Below, in pieces: positions 1-12,523 of a stretch of DNA of 64,000 nucleotides (position 1 is its first letter; each line of letters starts with the position of its first letter). The position numbers were made by a program, and so were the translations under genes. The stretch is from contig NC_063256.1 in assembly GCF_019578655.1 (NCBI RefSeq), forward strand, positions 35,909,553-35,973,552, read 5' to 3'. The stretch comes from Ricinus communis. Lineage: Eukaryota; Streptophyta; Magnoliopsida; Malpighiales; Euphorbiaceae. The notes beneath the pieces were generated by a model. The model was not told the DNA's origin and searched no databases. It worked only from the letters and a program-made list of their open reading frames with translations.

Positions 1-3000
1 GAATTGGAAGGGAAGCTGTAACGGAGGCCTAAATTTCACTTGCAACAAGTAATGATATTTCTTTTTCCAATTATTAGTCTTTTTAGGGCTCCATTATGTG
101 TCATTAGGACCAACATTACTCGTAAAATAACTTTCTAATATATTAATGTCTGATAACTAATTAAAATTTCTTGATATATGTTATATTTTGATATGTGTAC
201 TTATTTTTGAGACATTAAATTTAAACTTATGTGTAATTTTATAATATTTTTTATTAATTTATTGATTAATAAGTTATATTTTTAATTAAACGCTGATTCT
301 AATCTTAAATAATAACATATTAATTATATTTTAATATTATATTGACTAATAAATAGATAATGATTCTAACTCTATTTTAAGGAATAATATACTAATTATA
401 TTTTAATATTATATTACCTGATAAATTTAGTTTTCTAATTAGATAATAATTATATTTTTAAAAAGTAATATTTTAATTTATACTCTTAATATTGTATTTA
501 CTAATAAATTAAATTTTTAATTAAATACTAATTTATAATTCTAAAAAATAGTAATATAAAATTAATAAATATTTTAAATAATTTTATATATTAGTACATT
601 AATAAAATTTTAAAATATTAAAAAATAAGAAAGACAATTAAAAATATCTAATTTACTGTTATTTTAAAAATATGATTAAAAAATATTAAATATTGCAAAT
701 ATTTTATTAAATTTTAATTATATACTTAATTTTATAATTATATAATAGCAGTAGTACAACGCATGGATAAACGATTAATATCTTTGTAATTTTGCATCAT
801 TTACTAGACCCTGTATAGAACATCTTGTAATATTCTTCTTTCAATTTTGTAATATTTTCATAAAATATATAAATACTGGCGAAGGATATCAATTTCTGAT
901 TAACTAATTTCTTTTTTTGTATTTGTCCAAGCATTGGATCGTGACTATGATGATTGATTCCATATATTTTCACTCAACACACTGTACATGCTCCCATAAT
1001 AAAATTGAACTATTATACTAGACAAAGATTAGATATAGAGGCACAAAAAAAAGAAAAAAAATGAGAATATAGGTAGGATTTTAGATCCCATAAAGAAAAA
1101 AATATTAAATTTTAGCATATTTATTTATTTATTGAAGGTCCAATAGGCTTACACAATAGCCGTAATCATTCCTTTGCATTCGCTGTAAAGGCAAAAATTT
1201 ATATAATGCAGAGGTGATGATTTGAACTTAAGACCCCACCTTTCAATAGTGAATTTTACTGTATTTTTTAATTATATAAAATAATTGTAAAGGGGTCGAA
1301 TATGTACTAACATCTCAGCTAGATTTGCACATTTTGTTCAACAACATGTGTATGTGTATCCTATATATAGCTCTTATTAACTGTCACTAAATTTCTACCA
1401 GATAGTGTTAGTAACAAGAATTGATGCCTGTTTCACAGCAAGATAATTGGAGCACGGTATTATAACTCAACACAACTTAGAATTCTTTCTGCAAGGGATG
1501 ACGTTGGTCATGGAACACATACTGCATCAACAGCTGCAGGGAACAAAGTAATGGATGCAAGTTTTTTTGGCTTCGCACGAGGAACTGCAAGAGGAGGGGT
1601 ACCTTCTGCCAGAATTTCTGCATATAGAGTTTGCAGTGTTGAAGGATGCAGTGGAGCAGAAGTTTTGGCTGCATTTGATGATGCCATTGCTGATGGAGTT
1701 GACATTATAACCATTTCAGTGGGACCTAGTTATGCTCTAAATTATTATGAAGATCCCATAGCAATTGGAGCTTTCCATGCAATGGAGAAAGGGATATTTG
1801 TCTCCCAATCTGCAGGCAATAATGGTGTTCAAATAGGATCAGTATCGAGTGTAGCACCATGGATACTCACTGTGGCTGCAAGCAGCAAAGATCGTCAGAT
1901 CATTGACAAAGTTGTTCTGGGCAATGGAAAGACATTAACTGTATGTATTTGGAGCACTGTACCCTGTCAAATCATATCTCTTATTCTTCTACGATTCGGA
2001 TATTTTATGCTTTATTCAGCTGATTAGTTCAGTGGGAAACAGGGGACTTCGATTAACTCTTTTGCCTTAAAAGGGGAAAACTTTCCTTTGATTTATGGGA
2101 TTGGTGCATCAGCAACATGCACACCTGAATTTGCTAGGTAAAACTTTATTTAGCTTTTAAAAAGAGTGAACACAATCATCAGAAAGTTGTATGACTTTGA
2201 ATTGTGATTTTGTTTCAGAGTTTGTCAGCTAGGTTGTCTAGATGCAAGTTTAGTGAAGGGGAAGATTGTGCTGTGCGATGACAGTAGGGGGCATTTTGAA
2301 ATTGAGAGAGTTGGTGCTGTTGGGTCTATCTTAGCAAGTAATGGAATTGAAGATGTTGCTTTTGTTGCCTCATCTCCTTTTTTATCTTTGAATGATGACA
2401 ATATTGCTGCTGTGAAGTCCTACATAAATTCCACAAGGTAAGAATTTCTCTAACTAGGAATTTCTGGTTGTGTTTATTTCCTGTGAATAATTTATTTCTT
2501 CCTGTTTGAAGTCAGCCTGTAGCGAACATATTAAAAAGTGAAGCAATTAATGATTCTTCTGCACCTGTCGTTGCTTCCTTCTCCTCGCGGGGTCCCAATC
2601 TGATTGCATTAGATCTTCTGAAGGTATATTCAATCTATAATTATTTTATAAGTAAAGCCCGATTACCTTTCCTGACAAATTGCTCAAATATAATGCAGCC
2701 AGATATAAGTGCACCAGGAATAGAGATACTGGCAGCATTTCCAACTAATATTCCTCCAACAGAAAGCTTGCATGACAATCGTCAAGTTAAATTCAACATA
2801 GTATCTGGAACCTCCATGTCTTGCCCCCATGCCGCAGGTGTAGCAGCTTATGTTAAATCATTTCACTCTGAATGGTCTCCTTCAGCTATCAAATCCGCTA
2901 TTATGACCACTGGTAATCCAACTCATTTTTCTCCATAGAATTTCTTCGTCGATGATTAGCCTGCATTTCTAAATTGTGTAACCTTTGGGCCGCCTGCAGC

Positions 3001-3541
3001 TTCACCTATGAATGCTACCACAAGCTCAGATGCTGAACTTGCTTATGGATCTGGACACCTAAATCCTTCAAAAGCTATTGACCCAGGACTTGTGTACGAA
3101 GCATCCAACGAAGACTACATAAAGTTTCTTTGCAGCGTTAGTGGCTACACTGAAGATATGGTCAGACGCATTTCAGGGGAGAATACCACTTGTCCTGAAG
3201 GTGCTAACAAGGCATTACCAAGGGATCTGAATTACCCTTCTATGACTGCCGCAATCGCAGCTAATGAGTCTTTTACGATCAGCTTCTACAGAACAGTTAC
3301 CAATGTTGGCCTACCTAACTCAACATACAAAGCAAAGGTTTTCACAGGTTCAAAACTCAAAATCAAAGTGGTTCCTGAAGTCCTCTCCTTTAAGGCCATT
3401 AACGAGAAGAAGTCTTTCAATGTGAGTGTTGATGGTAGATATTTAGTTAGTAAAGAGATGACGTCTGCATCACTGGTGTGGTCTGATGGAAGTCATATTG
3501 TGAGAAGTCCAATTGTTGTGCACAGTTATACCTCTGAATGA
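1..3541 (+). CDS. Cucumisin-like subtilisin protease (SBT), 5'-partial, intact in the visible part
   Basis: Secreted serine endopeptidase of the plant subtilase family (S8), expected in the apoplast. I place exons at <1-48, 1439-1940, 2043-2137, 2219-2437, 2512-2623, 2699-2912 and 3000-3541. All junctions are GT-AG and all phases agree, giving 576 residues plus stop. Family members are about 730-760 residues, so the signal peptide, propeptide and catalytic Asp exons lie left of the window. Visible: catalytic His in [11 protein letters not shown] (codon 1509-1511), oxyanion Asn in SAGNNG (near 1818), a protease-associated-type insert in the 2219-2437 exon, catalytic Ser in [12 protein letters not shown] (codon 2813-2815), and the C-terminal Fn-III-like domain (FYRTVTNVG) in the last exon. 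There is no stop or frameshift. Intron 1 is about 1.4 kb and carries AT-rich and SINE-like repeats. It is the only subtilase copy in the window without visible lesions; substrate unknown. Confidence 0.93.
150..790 (+). repeat. AT-rich dispersed repeat copy R1 (Helitron-like family)
   Basis: This sequence inside subtilase intron 1 shares long blocks with 18540-19166 (same orientation) and with 20850-21690 (reverse complement). Shared landmarks are a 'acttatgtgtaattttata' block followed by 'attgattaataagtta' and repeated 'aattaaa' units. It ends near 751-777 with a degenerate form of the 3' end seen in R2 (acgcatggataaacgattaat). It has no coding capacity. Confidence 0.55.
1115..1265 (-). repeat. 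tRNA-derived SINE-like copy 1
   Basis: Read on the minus strand, this segment has a B-box-like AGTTCAAATC followed by a 'ctctgcatt...tttgcctt...gtaagcc' tail. The same order occurs in copies near 9725, 19640 and 19850. It lies in subtilase intron 1. The A-box side is poorly preserved. Confidence 0.45.
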
Positions 3542-4137
3542 TATATAAATCAGCTTTCAGCTACTGTTTCTTAAGTTTTTATCAAACACTTTAATGTAAT
3601 TGTTTAGTGGAAAACAACTATCAGCCGCATCAAATTTATGAACCAAACACTCTCTTTATATTACTATTTTTTTCTTTTAAGTCACACCAAATCTAATGAG
3701 TTGTCTGTCTAGCTGGCATGCACAGATGCACCTATTTATTTTTTCATTGCTATAATTTTATGAAAAGAAAAAAGAAATCTATTTCTCAAATTGTTGAGAT
3801 TTCATATGATAAAATACTTTGCAGGTTTCATTAACAGAAATGAGAAAAATAAGGGACATAGGGGGAAGACATTTTCAATATCTAACTCTTAACCATACAA
3901 TATATCATGGATTTATCAAGACATAGAAAAGAAGAAGATCAAATTAACCTCTTGTTTAGCACTGAATACGCCGCTTCTCTCCTTACAGAATGCTCCTTGG
4001 AAAATTTCATTAGCTGCAAACCAAGAAGTAGAAAAGCAAAATCTAAAAAGAATTGGAGAAATCTGAACATTCTTATGCAGAAAGGATAGCTACTAACAAC
4101 TATAACAAAAGAACCTTGATTCACTTCTGCACTGAAA
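3542..4137. other. Intergenic spacer between subtilase and ARF-GEF
   Basis: It holds the subtilase 3' UTR and the ARF-GEF promoter and 5' UTR. A 60-codon frame at 3907-4089 has no recognisable similarity and I do not call it. No clear TATA box is assigned. Confidence 0.5.
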
Positions 4138-7100
4138 ATGGAGAAAATAGAAGAAGAGGAAGAAGACAAGTCATGGCAAGAAAGAAAGAGAAGAAAAGAG
4201 GTGAGCCTTTCTTGCATGTTGAACACAGAACTCAGCGCTGTTCTTGCTGTGATCCGACGGCCACATGATCCCACCAACTCCGTATTTCATCAAGAAGAAG
4301 GCTACGACACCAGCATTCTCCATTCTTTAAAATCTTTACGCGATCTCATCTTCAATCCTCAGCAAGAATGGCGTACTATAGATCCTTCCGTTTATATATC
4401 CCCGTTTCTTGATGTCATACAAAGTGATGGTATTCCGGCCACAGCTACAAATGTTGCTCTTTCTGCCATTTCCAAGATTCTCAAACTCCAATTTTTTGAT
4501 GAGAAAACCCCTGGAGCTAAGGAGGCTGTTAATTCAATAGTTACTGGGATTACAAGTTGTCGCCTTGAAAGAACTGATCCCAGCACTGAAGATGCAGTAA
4601 TGATGAGAATTTTACAAGCTTTGACATCCATCATCAAACATAGGACTTCAGTTTTGCTTACAGATCATGCTGTTTGTACAATTGTCAATACTTGCTTTCA
4701 AGTTGTTCAACAATCCACTCACAGGGCGGATTTGCTTCAACGCGGAGCAAAATTTGCAATGAGAGAAATGATTGAGATAATTTTTGCCAGATTACAAGAT
4801 TTTGAGGTGAAATCTGGGGAGGAATCAGAGTCTGATACCGAAGATATTGACATTGGCAGCAATATGGATTCAGGGTATGGAGTTCGTTGTGTTGTCGATA
4901 TCTTTCACTTCTTATGCTCTTTGCTTAATGTCGTGGATATTGTGGAATCAGAAGGATTCTCATCTCAAGCATCTGATCAGAATATTCAGATTTTTGGATT
5001 GGTTTTAATAAATTCTGCAGTAGAGTTGAGTGGAGATACCATTGGAAAGCAACCAAAACTTTTGAGGATGATCCAAGATGACCTGTTTCACCATTTGATT
5101 CATTACGGAATCTCTTCAAGCACTCTTGTGCTATCTATGATTTGCAGTACTGTTCTCAATATCTATCACTCCCTTCGCAGGTTCGCATTCAAAACTGCTT
5201 GATTCAATGTTTGTATTTTATTTTTCATTTGGTTGAAATCTACAAAATTGAGAACAAACTGATTTGGTCTATATGTATGTATGAATATGTGTGCAGTTTC
5301 ATTCGTGTTCAACTGGAAGCTTTTTTTGGGTTTGTGTTGTTGAGAACTGCAGGAGCAGGGAGTCCAAGTCAACTGCAAGAAGTTGCACTCGAAGCAATTA
5401 TAAATTTCTGTAGGCAACCAAGTTTCATAGTTGAAATGTACGTAAACTATGATTGTGATCCAATCTGTCGAAATATATTCGAGGAAATTGGAAAGTTGCT
5501 TTGCAAGCTTTCCTTTCCAGGGTCTAGCCCTTTGAGCTATGTACAAATCCAAGCATTTGAAGGGCTGCTAATCATAATTCACAACATTGCAGATAATATT
5601 GATAAAGATGATGACTCAAGCCCTTCAGGACCATACCCAGTTAAAATTACTGAATACATACCCTTCTGGGAAGAAAAACCAAAAGAAGATTTTGAGACTT
5701 GGGTGGAATATCTGAGATTAAGGAAAGCACAGAAAAGGAAAGTGCTGATTGCAGGGGACCATTTTAACAGAGATGAAAAGAAAGGTTTGGAGTATCTAAG
5801 ACTTTGTCAATTAGTCTCTGATCCAGCAGATCCAAAAGCCTTCGCTATCTTCTTCCGATTTACACCAGGACTAGATAAAAGCATGATTGGTGATTATTTA
5901 GGTGATCCTGATGAGTTTCACATGCTGGTTCTTAAAGAATTCACAGAAACTTTCAGATTTTCTGGCATGATTCTTGATAATGCTCTTCGTACTTATCTTG
6001 CAACATTCAGGCTGCCTGGGGAGTCCCAAAAGATTCAGCGGATTCTTGAAGCATTCTCAGAGAGGTTTTATGATCAACAATCATCAGATATTTTTGCAAG
6101 TAAGGATGCAGTTTTCATTCTGTGCTATTCCCTGATTATGCTAAATACCGATCAACACAATCCTCAAGTCAAGAAAAAGATGACAGAGGAGGAGTTCATC
6201 AGGAATAATAGGGCAATCAATGGAGGGCAAGATCTTCCTAGAGATTATCTATCTGAGCTTTTCCAGTCAATTGCAGCTCATGCAATCACACTTTTTGGTC
6301 AATCTGGTCCTGTGGAGATGAACCCTGGTAGCTGGATTGAACTAATGAATAGATCCAGAGTTATGCAGCCATTTATCCTTGGTGATTATGATCGTCGGAT
6401 AGGGAGAGATATGTTTGCTTGCATTGCTGGTCCATCAATTGCGGCACTTTCATCCTTCTTTGAGCACGCTGATGAAGATGAGATGCTGCACGAATGCATT
6501 GGAGGATTGGTCTCAGTAGCTAGGATAACTCAATATGAACTAGAGGATATTCTTGATGAGCTCCTTGCTTCTTTCTCCAAGTTCACTACTTTGCTAAATC
6601 CATATGCTTCTGCAGAAGAAACATTATTTGCTTTTAGCAATGATTTAAAGCCGAGAATGGCTACTCTTGCAGTTTTCACCATCGCAAATAACTTTGGAGA
6701 CTCAATTAGAGGAGGCTGGAGAAACATTGTAGACTGTTTGCTGAAACTGAAAAGGCTTAAGCTTCTTCCTCAGTCTGTGGTTGAATTTGATGATACTTCT
6801 GCATCATCATCTGATGTTCCGGGGCATAAAAGAAATGAATCAAGCATATCACTCTCTCATGATCCTAAATTTGGTAATCGCCGGAGTGCTGGCATGATGA
6901 ATCGGTTCTCACCTTTTCTGACAATAGAGAGCATGGAAGATTCAATATCTCTTGGCATGAGTGAATTTGAGCAGAATCTGAAGGTTATTAAACAATGCCG
7001 GATAGGCAGCATATTCACCAACAGTATTAACTTACCTGATGATGGTTTGCTGAATCTTGGGCGTTCTCTGATATTTGCAGCTGGTGGAAAAGGCCAAAAA

Positions 7101-8387
7101 TTCAGCACTCCAATAGAAGAGGAAGAAACAGTCGGGTTTGCCTGGGATTTAATTGTTGCCGTTTCCATGGTCAATATGCATAGATTCCTGAACTTCTGGC
7201 CTTCATTCCATGATAATCTACTTGGAGTTGCTCAGTTTCCTCTATTTTCCCCAGTCCCATTTGCTGAAAAGGCCATTCTTGGCCTTTTTAAGATCTGTGT
7301 CAAACTTCTTTCTTCAAACAGAACTGAAAGACTCCCAGAAGAGCTTATTTTCAAATCCATAAACTTAATGTGGAAGCTTGATAAAGAAATTCTCGATACA
7401 TGTTGCGAGTCCATAACAAAGTCAGTAAGCAAAATTCTCACTGATTACCCTGCAAACTTACAAACATCTCTTGGTTGGAAAACATGCCTTCATTTGTTAT
7501 CTGTCACAGGTCGACACCCAGAGACGTATGACCAGGGTGTTGACACATTAATCCAAATGGTATCTGATGGAACCCATGTTTCACGGATGAACTATGCCTA
7601 TTGTATTGACTGCGCATTTGGCTATATAGCACTGAAAAATAGTCCATTAGAGAAGAACCTGAAGATATTAGAACTTTTAGCAGATTCAGTGAATTTACTG
7701 ATCCAATGGTACAAGGAATATGCAGATACAGGGAGCAACTATAGCATTACGAGCAGTACAAGTAATTCCTCATTCGAAGACAGCAAAGGTCTTGGTTCTC
7801 CAAACTTTGCAATTACTTTGTTTGTCAAATTAGGGGAAGCATTTCGAAAAACCAGCTTGGCACGGCGAGAGGAGATAAGAAACCAGGCAATCTTATCTCT
7901 TCAGAAAAGCTTTTCATTGTCCAAGGAACTTGATTTCTCACCTCTCAATTGTATTAGCTGTTTTAACTTGGTGATATTTGCAATGGCTGATGATTTGCAT
8001 GAGAAGATGATAGAATATTCGAGACGTGAGAATGCAGAAAGGGAGATGAGGAGTATGGAAGGAACCTTAAAACTTGCAATGGAGCTCTTGACAGATGTGT
8101 ATTTGAAGTTCCTGAAGCCAATAACAATGAGTCCTGGGTTCAGGACATTTTGGCTTGGAGTATTGAGAAGAATGGATACATGTATGAAGGCTGATTTGGG
8201 TGAATATGGGGAGACAAGATTGCAAGAAGTAATACCTGATTTGTTAAGAAGGATCATTACAAAAATGAAGGAAGAAGAGATCTTAGTACCTACGGAAGAT
8301 GATGATTTGTGGGATATTACCTACATACAGATACAATGGATAGCTCCTTTCCTCAAAGAGGAGTTGTTTCCTGAGGAAGAAATTTAG
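4138..8387 (+). CDS. GNL2: GNOM-like ARF guanine-nucleotide exchange factor, GNL2-type
   Basis: Large BFA-type ARF-GEF that activates ARF GTPases on Golgi or endosomal membranes. Two exons, 4138-5180 and 5297-8387 (donor CGCAG|GT, acceptor TGCAG|T), give 1377 residues, close to what I recall for Arabidopsis GNL2 (about 1375). Domain order: N-terminal DCB region with MLNTELSAVLAVIRR near residue 30; HUS box NYDCD at about 398-402; Sec7 domain with FRLPGESQKIQR, glutamic finger Glu590, and LNTDQHN at about 630-636; then the HDS regions to the C terminus. The start is the first Met of the frame and gives the expected short acidic/basic N terminus. The residues that set brefeldin A response are Y-S-M-D-M (CYSLIMLNTD, then KKKM), the sensitive type. 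Arabidopsis GNL2 acts in pollen germination (family knowledge). GNOM or GNL1 is less likely on length and N terminus. Confidence 0.92.
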
Positions 8388-8805
8388 AATAATAACATGA
8401 GACATTAGCTGTTTAATAGATAGTTACTTGTTGTGGATGATATGATACGAACTAAATTAGCACAACGAATCCTACTCCAATAAGGAGTCTTGATGATGCA
8501 AATTCTATTAGCTCAAAGACTTCTAATTAAGCAAGGAGCCCTAATAGAAGACTGTGGTGAGGCAAATGTTGATTTTTCTTTTATGCTTTCACACAGCAGT
8601 TTTGGAATTGGAACCAAATGCAATGGAATTAGCAAAACATATAGTATTTGGCTTTTAGGTTTTTTCCTTCTCTTTTTACATATTTTGATTAGCAAATGTA
8701 GTTTAAATATTTAATTTAGTTACAAGTTACGTAATATTTTAAATTTTATTTTCTTTTTAATTAAAAATATTAAATTTAGTCTGAGAAGACGCATCAAAAG
8801 GAGAC
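8388..8805. other. 3' flank of the ARF-GEF gene
   Basis: 3' UTR and spacer. A 74-codon frame at 8490-8714 looks like chance. I see no other gene. Confidence 0.5.
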
Positions 8806-9263
8806 GAAGAAAATCTGGAAGGTGTTAATTATGAAAGTTTCCTGCTCTTTACTCTGTTACAGTCTCTGAATATTGAATGCTCTGTTAGATTATACAGATG
8901 CGGTAGTTATTAAGAGATTCAGTCTGCTACAAATTAGTACAATAATATGAATGCGTGCTTCTCAATCTCAAGATTGTAGAACAATGACTAATCACGTATC
9001 ACAGTCGCACCTAAGAATTCGTTCAGAATCAGATTTTACAGAACAGTCACTAATGTTGTTGGCCTTATTAATTCAACGTAGAAAGCCACAAATTCAGAAC
9101 TTACAGTCAAAGTGGTGCTTGAAGTGTCCATCAATGAGGGGAAGTTCTCGGTGGAGGTTTGATTGATAAAGAATTTGTGTCTGCATCACTAGTGTGGTCT
9201 GATGGAAGCCAAGCCATGTCTTTTAGGAGTCCAATTCTTGTTCAGGCATTTGACCATGAATAA
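8806..9263 (+). pseudogene. Subtilase remnant: Fn-III-like C terminus with possible signal-exon relic
   Basis: From about 9010 the sequence reads as the C-terminal Fn-III-like domain of a cucumisin-type subtilase: [12 protein letters not shown], then LINST followed by an in-frame TAG where Tyr-Lys is expected, then KVVLEV and, after a shift, [11 protein letters not shown] and RSPILVQAF ending at TAA 9261-9263. Upstream, 8806-8905 has a 'tttcctgctctttactctgttacag' stretch resembling the signal-peptide exon of the pseudogene at 33871 and of 10437. Catalytic exons are absent. It is dead: at least one nonsense codon and one frameshift. Confidence 0.75.
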
Positions 9264-9724
9264 TTATGGAATATACGAGGTGGGTTATTTGCTTGTCAAT
9301 TCATTGACTTAATGTATCCCTGGTGGCTTTCTCATATGATTCTATAAAATCCAAGCATGTCTATCCCTTTGTTCTTATAAATCTTCCGTAGGATGATGAT
9401 ATCGTACTTGTCAAGTACCATAATAACTTCGATCTGGTGATTTGATACGAACAATCCTGTTACCATGTCAAAAGAATGAGTTGTCAATTAAATTCGGAAT
9501 TCAGAGATCTTTGTGCAAGTATGCTAGCTTGACAAGCAAACTGTAGTTGGAATATATGCAATATGTGAATAAACTTGAAGCACGATAATCAAATTCTATG
9601 ATGAGCATCTTTTCTTTTCTCCGGAAAAATGTTGTGGTGAGTATAAGAAAAGATAACCCACTACATTATTTTAAGATTTATTCCCTACTTCTGATGCACT
9701 TATGTCACTCTTAAATGCTTAAAC

Positions 9725-9860
9725 CTTTATTTATTTATTTATTGGAAGTGTAATGAATCGTTGTTTATACAATAATGATAATCTATCTTTCTATATTCGT
9801 TATATAAAAATAATAATCCATCCAGCATGGAAGTGAGAATTTAAACTCAAATTTCAGATG
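9725..9860 (-). repeat. tRNA-derived SINE-like copy 2
   Basis: The minus strand contains GAGTTTAAATTC (B-box-like) followed by a tail homologous in order to the copies at 1115, 19640 and 19850. No coding capacity. Confidence 0.4.
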
Positions 9861-10007
9861 TTAAATACTTAAAAATCTTTGACACAGCTAAAAAGTTTGC
9901 TTAAAACTAATCCAATATTGTTCCGATACATATTTAACTTCAACCACAATTTCGTTATAAGTTTTCACAACACAAGTAAAACACTAAAGGCCGTGATTTT
10001 TGTTTAA

Positions 10008-10425
10008 AATAAGTATTTAAAAGACTATTTTTTTTATGACAAAAAAATATTCCGTAATTTAATTTTCTTATTTTTACTATCTTATAGATTAATATTTTTA
10101 ATTTTTTTATAATTTAATTTTAGTATAATATTTATTTTTAATAATAAAACTAATTTATATGCTAGAATACTCCTAAAATATTATGATTTTATTTTAAAAA
10201 TTATATTTATTTTATTCCTAATAATATATATATATAATTTTATTTAGTACGAGTTTAATATAATTAGGTGTATGTTAAATTATTTAATAAGTTATGAGTA
10301 TTATACTAATATTAATTTATAAAAATTTAAAGACGTTAATTTGTAAATACTAAAAATATAAAAAAAATTAAATATCCAATATATTTTTGTCACAAAAAAA
10401 ACTACAGTTCTTTAAGTGAAATACT
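10008..10425. mobile_element. MITE-like element with inverted ends
   Basis: The left end (aagtatttaaaagactattttttttatgacaa region, 10008-10055) is the approximate reverse complement of the right end (10372-10425, ttttgtcacaaaaaaaactacag...aaatact). The core is AT-rich and non-coding. No convincing target-site duplication. Confidence 0.4.
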
Positions 10426-10436
10426 CACTGCAAAAC

Positions 10437-10535
10437 AAAATCTGGAAGGATCTTGAACATGTGATTTCCTGCTCTTTTATTTTATTGCAGCTATACGAGG
10501 AATGCTTTTTATGGCTTCCATCGATAGAACATCAA
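10437..10535 (+). pseudogene. Possible relic of a subtilase signal-peptide exon
   Basis: The 'atttcctgctcttttattttattgcag' stretch followed by 'ctatacgaggaatgct' resembles exon 1 of the pseudogene at 33871 (tcattgcaggtatatcgtgcaatgct). It has no open frame. This rests on short similarity only. Confidence 0.25.
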
Positions 10536-11099
10536 TATCCTCTAAGTGGATGCACCCAATCTATATATATTCTTGGTTAATTATTGATACCTTACAGATA
10601 TTTAAATATGTATCTAAATTGATACCATTCTGTTAAGCTCAACCTTAAGAATATTGAACAAATTATATTCATTCACTTGGGCTCACATAGAAAATGAAAC
10701 TCCTAATTGATAGATAGACCAGTGAAACTTCTAAAATAAAAGTAAGAATTAAATATAAAAATTCGAGCTGAACTAAGAACAATTTGGAAGGAAAATAAGG
10801 AAACTTCATTAAGAATGCAATTTTCTATAAAAATACTTTTTATAATTATCCTGAAATCAAGTACAGTCTCCAAGCTGCATGATATGCCCAACTAAAATAT
10901 TATCCAAAGCACACAGAGTTTAGGCTTTCGACCGGATTATTACATAAATAATATTTAATTAATTACACTTAAAAGATTTCCACATTCATCCATTCATTAA
11001 TTAATTTAATGCACAATTAACAAATAATTTCACCCAAATAGAAACAATACCATTTAAATCATTCAAGGAATTTCATTCATTTAATAATTTCATATAAAC

Positions 11100-12360
11100 A
11101 CTTATTGATAAATCATCTAGCAGGATGGATGATTAATAGGTTTATAGTATGTATATATAATTGAGGTATTTTACTAGTTTATTGATATCTTTTATATACA
11201 TAAATATGGAAATATGTGTTTTTTACCTCACTTTAGTTTTCTTGTTTAATTTCAGAAAATAATAGCTAAAGATAAGAATTTGAGCCAAAAATACATAAAA
11301 TGGGCTTTAAATAGACTGCAGCTTTAAATGGCTCGGAAATAAGACACATAGACTACTAATAGCACAGACCTAGCCAAATTTATCAAGGCCCGCGAAGAAA
11401 AAATTAATCAATTATGATGTAATTAATAAATAGTTATTTTTTAAGTTATTTTTTTATTTAAGACAGTTAAGCTGAGAGAATGACTCTAAAAAAAGAAAAT
11501 CTCTGTAAGAAATATAGATTAATTAAACAAAAAGAGGCTACTACTATTTTCTCTGCAAGAATTTTTACATTTCACCATCTTCTACATCTAATTAGTTTTA
11601 TTTGCATTGTTCTTTCAATCATCAAAAAAACTTTTTGAAGACGTGAATCTTTTTCATTCCTTAAAAGGGTATTTGGATTTTGAGAGAGTTTTAGTTTTCT
11701 GTTCTTTGTATCTTATGTCTTTCTATTTAATTATAATCACTATTGAATTAAATATGTCAGATTAGTTCTATAAATGTTCAGTTTGACTTTTTATTTATGT
11801 ATGAACTTTATATATTATAAGTTAAATGAATAATTTCTTTATCTTCATATATGTATTAGTTTCATATATTATTACTGGTTGACCATTATATCATTTCAAT
11901 AGTAATATTTGTTATAAAAATCTTTAGGTTAAAAGTATTAAGAACATATCTTTACTTGAACCTATGTTGGTATAAGACACCTAAATTGTATCATTAGCTT
12001 GAGTGACCTAGAGAAAAGGTATATCACCATCTCATCCATTAGATTTAGACTTAAAGAAAATAAAGGGATTACTAAGTATAAGCTAGACTAAATGCTATTT
12101 TATCATATAGTTTATATTAATCATTCTAATTGCATATTTATTTTTTAGTTATTTAATTTTGTTTGTAAACCTTAAAATCATTCTTAAAACATTGGCTTAG
12201 AGTGTTTAAATTTATTTTTAGTATTTTGTGTGATAGTTGGTCTTTATAATATATGCTCTATAATTCCTTGTAAGATCTACCTCGTGGTGAACTTGCCCGT
12301 ATTATCATTCAGTTCGTACACTTACGAGTACTAATTTAGATACATCAAAGATCACCTGGC
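11100..12360. mobile_element. Possible LTR-retrotransposon-derived segment
   Basis: Non-coding DNA. The stretch 12255-12350 (ccttgtaagatctacctcgtggtgaac... cagttcgtacacttacgagta) resembles the 3' end of LTRs of large Tat/Athila-type Gypsy elements. No paired LTR, primer-binding site or protein remnant was found, so this is a weak call. Confidence 0.25.
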
Positions 12361-12362
12361 AT

Positions 12363-12523
12363 AATGATCTTTTGAATAAATGTTACCTGCAAAATAAGTA
12401 AATAAAAAATTAATGATCTTTAATGATGTGTTACCTACAAGATAAATAAATCAATGATCTTTAATGATGTGTTACCTGCAAGATAATTTAATGATGGGTT
12501 ACCTGCAAAATAAGTAAATGATG
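12363..12523. repeat. Short minisatellite, about four units of 37-49 bp
   Basis: Units begin at about 12363, 12412, 12453 and 12490. Each carries 'aatgat(cttt)' then 'gttacctgcaa(a/g)ataa'. Unit lengths are uneven. It lies in intergenic DNA. Confidence 0.7.

Noticed and set aside
5166..5552. Minus-strand 128-codon frame over the ARF-GEF intron-exon junction
   Set aside because: Shadow of the real coding strand, whose Sec7/HUS sequence is unambiguous.
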